The notes below the pieces were generated by a model. That model ran no database searches. It saw only the letters and a program-made list of their open reading frames with translations, and was not told the origin of the DNA. A program made the translations under genes and the position numbers. Below, piece after piece: positions 58,510 to 64,000 of a DNA stretch of 64,000 nucleotides. The DNA is taken from assembly GCF_001704415.2 (NCBI RefSeq), contig NC_030824.1:35273022-35337021 (forward strand), read 5' to 3'. The stretch is from Capra hircus. Its lineage: Eukaryota > Chordata > Mammalia > Artiodactyla > Bovidae. Position 1 is the first letter of the stretch. Each line of letters begins with the position of its first letter.

Positions 58510-58800
58510 CATTAATATCTTCATTTATTTATTTATGTATTTAAAACCTTTTAATTTTATACTGGAGTATAAAAATCAAGTGTTGTGACAGTTCCAGGAG
58601 GTCAGCAAAGGGATGTAGAAATACATCTACATGCATCCATTCTCCCCCCAACTCCCCTCCCCTCTAGGCTGCCACATAACATTGAACAGAGTTCCCTGTG
58701 CTATACAGAATGTCCTTGTTGGTCATGCATACACCTTCATCTTAGAGCAGGCACCCAGTCTTCTTCAACAATGTTAACATGCTGCTGGTATGCATCACGA
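58510..58800 (-). mobile_element. L1 3' UTR fragment, antisense
   Basis: ttttatactggagtataaaa, aacagagttccctgtgctat and acagaatgtccttgttggtc are reversed L1 3' UTR phrases. Confidence 0.7.
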
Positions 58801-59359
58801 TGTACTTATAAAGAGTCATTCCTCACAGTCAGAATGCATTTAAACTCTACACCTAACTTTCCTTATCTGTAAAATGAGGCTTATATACTAACTGCTAAAG
58901 TCTTTTCCAGGTTTAAGATTTTGCAGCTATATGAAAATTAGCTCATCGCAGCTCCCGTTAGGCCTTAAGGGAAGGGAGGCTAACACTGTTTTACATCGGT
59001 GTGCAGTGGGCAGGGATGGCATCAGTGTCTGTGCAAACTGAAGGTCCCTGGGTATCTCCCTGCTCTCACCCCATGGTGTCCTGAGAAGCACAACATCCTC
59101 CCCAGCAATTCTGCTGGTTCTGCGAAGCTTACATGCTCATCGTCACTTTAGCTCCTATTTCCTGCCTCTGCTGAATTTTTGCGCATTTCTGTTACAGCAG
59201 TTTTTAGCACTTTTTATTATTTTATCTCCTCTAACCCAAGCTCTCAGGGACTCATCTTTCACATTAAGCAGTTTATCAAGCTATTTTCTCCCCCTCATTA
59301 CGACAATTCCATGTCCTAAGAATATTTAAGAGTAACTATGTTCTTTGCTTTAAAGGTGA

Positions 59360-59520
59360 TTTTCTTCCACCTTGAAATACCTCCTTTTTCTAGATGTGAA
59401 AACTGAGGCACAGAGAAGTAAATTAATTTGAACAAGGTCACACAGCAAGGGAGGGTCAGTGTCTTGATATGAATCCAGTTTTATACAGCTCTAAAGTTCA
59501 TGCTGTCTCCACTCTCTATA
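59360..59520 (-). repeat. MIR element, antisense
   Basis: gaaaactgaggcacagagaa, aaggtcacacagcaaggg and gaatccagttttatacagct form a well-preserved reversed MIR core. Confidence 0.82.
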
Positions 59521-59633
59521 TACTTTCAACATGCATTTCATATTAAACATACCCTTCAGGGGCATTTCCTTCCAAGATGTGGTTCCAATACCTTCTCCTG
59601 AGACATAAGAGGACTCTGCGCCGGATAACTTAC

Positions 59634-59867
59634 CGTAAGTGAAATACTGTATCTCTGGTGGTAGCGTAACTTCACTGAGGTCACTCTCTTGAACATAACT
59701 GTCCACATACTGTTGTGCCTTTGTTGCCTGAAGGAAAGCCAGGAATCTGGCCGTGAAAGCAGCAATGAAGATGGAGAGCATGCCAAAGTCCAGGACGTTC
59801 CACAACTGCAAAATGTACTCCCTGGGTCCTTCCAGCCAGAGCTCCTTGCACTCAGACCACATCATTC
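59634..59867 (-). CDS. TRPC3: TRPC3 exon: end of S2, S3 and extracellular loop
   Basis: The 234-nt exon has acceptor ctggcag and donor gtaagt. It continues S2 (MMWSECKELWLEGPREYI), then gives S3 WNVLDFGMLSIFIAAFTARF. The loop LQATKAQQYVDSYVQESD, then LSEVTLPPEIQYFTY, has no N-glycosylation sequon before LPPE, unlike TRPC6. It ends with one base of an alanine codon. Confidence 0.96.
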
Positions 59868-60130
59868 CTGCCAGAACACACACATGTTACAGACAAGAGT
59901 TTATATCTTGGACTGAGAAGCTAAGAGTCCCCACCTATAAAATGCCCCGTGTGCAAAGCACACCATTAAGTACCATAAAGCACTGACCTGACTATAGCCC
60001 ATAGAAGTGCTGGGCAGAGTTACATGAAAGAGACTTTGACTAAAGCAATGATTCACTCCACCAAGTTAGATTTTGGTGAAATATAGTTATAAATGTGGCA
60101 CCAGAAACGGTGCTACGCTTATGGGGGTAG

Positions 60131-60154
60131 GGAAGGAGGGAGGGAGGGAGGGAA
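60131..60154 (+). repeat. (GGGA)n-like simple repeat
   Basis: Short purine run of GGAAGGAGGG and GAGG units. Confidence 0.85.
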
Positions 60155-60504
60155 ATAAGAAAGGCTCTTCAAGTCAAATGACTTTGCCCCATGAAACACA
60201 TGGAGGAAAGGAGAAAATTCATCTTTATAAAATGACAATGGTTAATTATCAAATAATGGTGATTACTGGAGAAATAAGCCCTTAATTGAGAAACCTACTA
60301 TACACTTTTAACAAGAACAGTTTTCCAATCATCCAGGCACACTTCCCTCATTCCTCTACCCTCTTGTCTCATCTCAGCTTCATGATGAAAAGGTGAGGAA
60401 TTCTTGGAAAATTAAGCTGGAGGCCCTAGGGCATTATGAAGAAACTGAAAGCAGAAAATATTCTAGGGAAAGGGGACAAAATATTTCAATTTAACAACTG
60501 TTTC

Positions 60505-60695
60505 CAGATGGCACCAGTGGTAAAGAACCTGCCTACCAATGCAGGAGGCGTAAGAGATGAGGGTTTGATCCTTGGGTCAGGAAGATCCCCTGGAGAAAGG
60601 TATTATTCTTGCCTGGAGAATCCCATGGACAGAGGAGCCTACCAGTCCATAGGGTGGCACAGAGTCGGACATGACTGAAGCAACTTAGCACACAC
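60505..60695 (+). mobile_element. Bov-tA SINE with internal gap
   Basis: Diverged head (ccagatggcaccagtggtaa), then gggtttgatccttgggtcag, then a Bov-A body missing the aatggcaacccactcc block near 60598. Ends atgactgaagcaacttagca. Confidence 0.85.
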
Positions 60696-60996
60696 ACATG
60701 CCTGACTACGCAAGGGGAAAATACTATAGAGTTTTCAAAAGAAATGTAGTGGCTCAAAATAAAATTCATAAAACAATTACTTGACCCAGGTGAAGACCAT
60801 AGGAGTTAATGAGAGGAGAAGCAACCCATTAATTCAGGAATTGAGATGATACCAAGAAGCATGCTGGGTGAAATAATACACAAAACTGACTTTGGATTCG
60901 TGATCAATCAATAATATGGTTTCAATCTCCATTTTTTAATCATATTGCTTAAAATGTTTACTTTAACATAGCTGCTGTTCAAAATGAGCTATTGTG

Positions 60997-61135
60997 GGAC
61001 TTCTCTGGAGGTACAGTGGTTAAGATTCTGTTCTTCCAATGCTGGAGGCACAGCTTTGATCTCTGGTCAGGAAAGTAAGATCCCACATGCCTCACAGTTC
61101 AGCCAACAAAAAACAAAGAAAAAAAAATTCCCCAA
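60997..61135 (+). mobile_element. CHR-type tRNA SINE, shortened
   Basis: Head ggacttctctggaggtacag, body with ggtcaggaaagtaagatccc and an A-rich tail. Flanks atgagctattgtg (60984-60996) and atgggctattgtg (61136-61148) match at 12 of 13. Confidence 0.9.
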
Positions 61136-61592
61136 ATGGGCTATTGTGAGGTGAAGTAACAAACATTCCTAAAATGGAAACTCTCCTTAAAAAAACCTCT
61201 GAAACTAAAGCAATAAATGTTCTTTAATCATCAGTTAATGGCCACTAAGTTATTGCAGAACTACTTCAATTAAATGCTTGATTATCACAGTGAGTCACAT
61301 TTTAAAAATTGCATTTTATTCAATAATTGAAGTTGGATTTCTGAAACATGATATTAATATTAATGCATTTATAATTAAGCTCATGTTACTCATAAAATTT
61401 GTGTTTAGTGGTAAGGGATATCCGTCAGCATCATCAAGCTGCCAAATTATTCCATTACTTGCTAGTCTCTTTATCTTACAATGGTGATGTTGTCACCATA
61501 TAACATACCATAGAATTTTAAATAGAAAATGGCAATCATGATATAGATGCTATTTTTGGTAGAAATTAGAATACTCAAAATAAAAGGCTTAC

Positions 61593-61809
61593 CAAGAACC
61601 CAGACCATAATGAGCATTTCAGTCCAAGTGAACTGTGTGGTTTTCACCCTGAAGATCTGTTTGGGATAGTCAATAACAGTGATGTTTGGCAATGTGGTGA
61701 TTCCTTCAAATCTGTCTGAGGCGTTGAAAACAAGCAGGCCCAGGAAGATGATGAAAGAAGCAGCGTGTGCTACAAACTTCATAAAAGGACTTCGCAGAAC
61801 CTTCCCCAG
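61593..61809 (-). CDS. TRPC3: TRPC3 exon: S1, first extracellular loop, start of S2
   Basis: The 217-nt exon has acceptor attacag and donor gtaagc. It begins in phase 0 with LGKVLRSPFMKFVAHAA, then the S1 helix SFIIFLGLLVF. The extracellular loop starts NASDRFEG; the NAS sequon fits the single glycosylation site known for TRPC3. A second sequon, NIT, follows in TTLPNITVIDYP. KQIFRVKTTQFTWTEML leads into S2 (IMVWVLG). It is the most 5' exon in the window; earlier exons lie beyond 64,000. Confidence 0.96.
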
Positions 61810-64000
61810 CTGTAATGAGGCCAAAAACAAAACAATCCAAAACCTTTAACTTTAGAAAATCTGGCTTCCACTTATGAAAGCTACCATATACATAGGATTT
61901 TTTTTTTTAAAGTGAAGTGAGAACACTCAAAATTCTGCTTTTGTTCTGAAGAGCTAGCTACACATTGTGAAAATTACTCCTTTTAGGGGATGTTTCCTTT
62001 AAGAATAATTTAAGAAGTCTTCAAACTGCATTGTTTCTAAATATCCAATTTGTCTTAGGATGTACTTCAGTCACAGATGCATTTCTGGAAATTACAAGGC
62101 ATATACTTGTTATTCTTATTTTTATGTGAAAGACTATGCAGTGTCAAGGTTTTTAGAATCTAGGAAAAGAAACTGCAAATTTGTAATGTGTGTATTTTTT
62201 TATAACTGAAATGTTATGAAGAGTTTGTAGACTCATTCATTTATAATTGAAATGCCATGATGTGTTTGTAGCACATTACAAACCCTTTGAAGATAAAAAA
62301 TACTTATTACCATGAAAGTAAACTTTTGTTCTCACTTCTAAATATTCCAAAATCAATTTGTACTCTGTACAATATAAAAAGGCAAAAAATATTATAACCA
62401 ACATAAATACTTTATCTGTTACTATCCAATAAAACAGAGAGATACCCAGTAATTAAAACCTCTAAGTAGGTTAACTTAATTAAAAGTCATCCCTGATTTC
62501 AGAAAATCATATAACCAGTGAAATAGCATTTTTAAAACTCACTTTATAATGATTTTAAGGTAACTCTTTTAAAATCCCCTGTGACATAATGTCCTTAAGA
62601 GCTCCGTGTTCTAGTGGAAGTAAAAAACAATTCCTCTGTTCCAAGGGTTTCTGCAGTCTAAGGATTAGGCACATTTGGTAGATTCATCAAATAAGTTCTC
62701 TATTCTCAGACCCTACTTTCCAACTCAGTGTGTGACCTTAAAAAGCACCAAGGTTCACACTTAAAAGGCTGTAACTTCAAACAAATGTTTTTGTATATCC
62801 AGAACCTTAATTTGATGTCAACAAATAACCAAAGAATGTCAAGCATTTCTGGGGTTGGACATGAATGCACACAGACAAATGTCACATTTTCCATATTAGA
62901 CATAGAAAAATAAACCGCACATTTACATATCACTGTGCTGTTCCACAGCTGCAGAGAGGGCATGTCCGGGTAGTTTATCCACAGCACAAAGTGATTTGCA
63001 GGGAGCTGCCAAGTCTCTTTTCCTTTAAAGGCTGATCTTTGAAAATGTTAAGTAACATGGAAAAAAAAAAGCAGTCTGCCTATCTTAAAAATGGGATACA
63101 TGTGGAGAATTCTTACTATACCATCTTTTCACCACAGGATAAGTGGTGTATGGCAGGTAAAAATGCAGGCTCCAGGAACAACTCAATTCCCTCCTTTCCT
63201 TTCTCTGTTGGGCAGAGTCCACACATCCTTAGCTGCGCTAAGAGAAAAAAGAATGGACTTCAAGATACCTACATCAAACCCAATACGTTTTAACTGAGTG
63301 AGTGGCCCTAAGAGACACATACAAATAAACCCGACCTTTCCAATTCATTTCCCCCAGAAAGGGGACGTTATTTGAATGGGATACGATTTTTGCTTTAAAT
63401 GCACGCTCTCTCCTTATCTATAAAGTTTTTAGTCTTTCATGATTTTGTATTATCAGAATCATGATTCAAAACAAAGGAACTTAGTTGAGTGATCAAAACT
63501 GGTCAAAATGACAACCTTTCTGCCTTAAACTACATGGGCAGCTCAATGACGAAGTGAGATGGATGAATATTCTCACATATATGAGCCTGAAGCAGGACTC
63601 TGTGGGGGAAGACAGTTAGAGAGATGACGGATTTCCAGGGTCACTCTTAAGTGGCCTTGATTCATTTGGCCTGAAACTGCCTCCATTTAAACAAAACCAG
63701 ATTTGGGAATATAAAAACAGGATTAAAGGATCTCAGAACTGCTGCCTCTCCCTGGCAGTGCCCTTCATTAACGGAACACGGATTCTGTTAGCGTGACTCC
63801 TATTCCTGTCCACATCTTATTTAAGGGATCTCTTAGGCACAATTAAATGGACTGTATACTGGCCAAGTTGAGAGGGGGATAAAGGTCGTGAACAAAAATG
63901 ATTCAAACAAAACTAAGAAGATAAAGAATCTAAAAAAATCCCAAAGCCCCCAGACCCCAATTCTACATTTTTGTTTTTAATCTCCTAGAGGAACAAAGGG
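61810..64000. other. TRPC3 upstream intron, part
   Basis: No exon, SINE or BovB sequence recognised. The small frames at 62706-62987 and 63039-63297 have no known similarity. No upstream TRPC3 exon appears before the window ends. Confidence 0.6.

Larger units (their letters stand above)
57371..59633. other. TRPC3 intron (2.3 kb)
   Basis: Contains an L1 3' piece (58510-58800) and MIR sequence (59360-59520). The 101-codon frame at 57462-57767 is unassigned. Confidence 0.6.
59868..61592. other. TRPC3 intron (1.7 kb)
   Basis: Contains a GGGA simple repeat (60131-60154), a Bov-tA SINE (60505-60695) and a CHR-type SINE (60997-61135). The rest is unassigned. Confidence 0.65.
29600..61809 (-). other. 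TRPC3: TRPC3 gene, 3' half (eight exons), partial
   Basis: TRPC3 encodes a tetrameric, calcium-permeable non-selective cation channel of the plasma membrane. Diacylglycerol opens it after phospholipase C activation, for example downstream of mGluR1 in Purkinje cells. Eight exons join in phase (217, 234, 265, 196, 210, 84, 76, 143 nt) to give 474 residues plus stop. The full-length protein in other mammals is about 836-920 residues, so the N-terminal ankyrin region and promoter lie beyond 64,000. Identity as TRPC3 rather than TRPC6 or TRPC7 rests on the C-terminus ending PSMLRCE, the CRRRRLQKDIEMG stretch, and only one sequon region before the pore (no NVS before LPPE, where TRPC6 has its second glycosylation site). 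All splice sites are GT-AG and no exon is broken. Confidence 0.93.

Noticed and set aside
29600..61809. Assignment of the channel gene to TRPC6
   Set aside because: The membrane core is very similar, but the C-terminus (PSMLRCE), the CRRRRLQKDIEMG stretch and the absence of the second glycosylation sequon fit TRPC3. TRPC6 ends differently.

Overview
This is nuclear genomic DNA of a pecoran ruminant, most likely a bovid. The marker is the repeat content. BovB (RTE-clade) retrotransposons, Bov-A, Bov-A2 and Bov-tA SINEs, CHR-type tRNA SINEs, ruminant L1 3' ends and a probable ruminant endogenous-retrovirus LTR occur together. The coding gene is split by large introns, and the DNA is AT-rich. 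I cannot tell cattle, yak, bison or buffalo from sheep or goat by reading alone.

One protein-coding gene is visible. It is the 3' half of TRPC3, on the minus strand, running from about 61.8 kb down to a stop codon at 30,076. Eight exons (61593-61809, 59634-59867, 57106-57370, 52804-52999, 51368-51577, 48077-48160, 32791-32866, 30076-30218) join in phase with GT-AG borders. Together they give 1425 nt, or 474 residues plus stop. They encode all six membrane helices, the pore, the TRP region, the calmodulin/IP3-receptor binding region and the C-terminal coiled coil. The cytosolic ankyrin part and the promoter lie beyond 64,000. TRPC3 is a diacylglycerol-activated, calcium-permeable cation channel acting downstream of phospholipase C. 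The 84-nt exon at 48077-48160 matches the known skippable cassette (variant TRPC3c).

Region by region. 1-29.6 kb is 3' flank with no gene I can recognise, filled with nested transposons. It holds a full-length 3.3-kb BovB inside an L1 tail (2732-6031), a BovB lacking its RT section (8313-9775), a solo-LTR-like block (20.7-21.3 kb) and a SINE/BovB/L1 nest (22.1-25.5 kb). 29.6-30.2 kb is the last exon with candidate polyadenylation signals. 30.2-48 kb holds two introns, including a 15.2-kb one carrying four BovB pieces, L1 blocks and SINEs. 48-64 kb holds the pore exons, with SINEs, MIR and L1 pieces but no BovB that I could see. Between exons, 49.0-49.17 kb is a three-copy tandem repeat with a CTCF-like motif in each copy, and a second consensus CTCF motif lies at 52,140 in the opposite orientation.

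I found no undescribed gene system. The points most worth checking are the tandem CTCF-like array, the cassette exon, the rearranged BovB copies and an 18-nt SINE remnant between 12-bp direct repeats. Repeat-family names and boundaries come from recognition by eye and are approximate where no target-site duplication is given.
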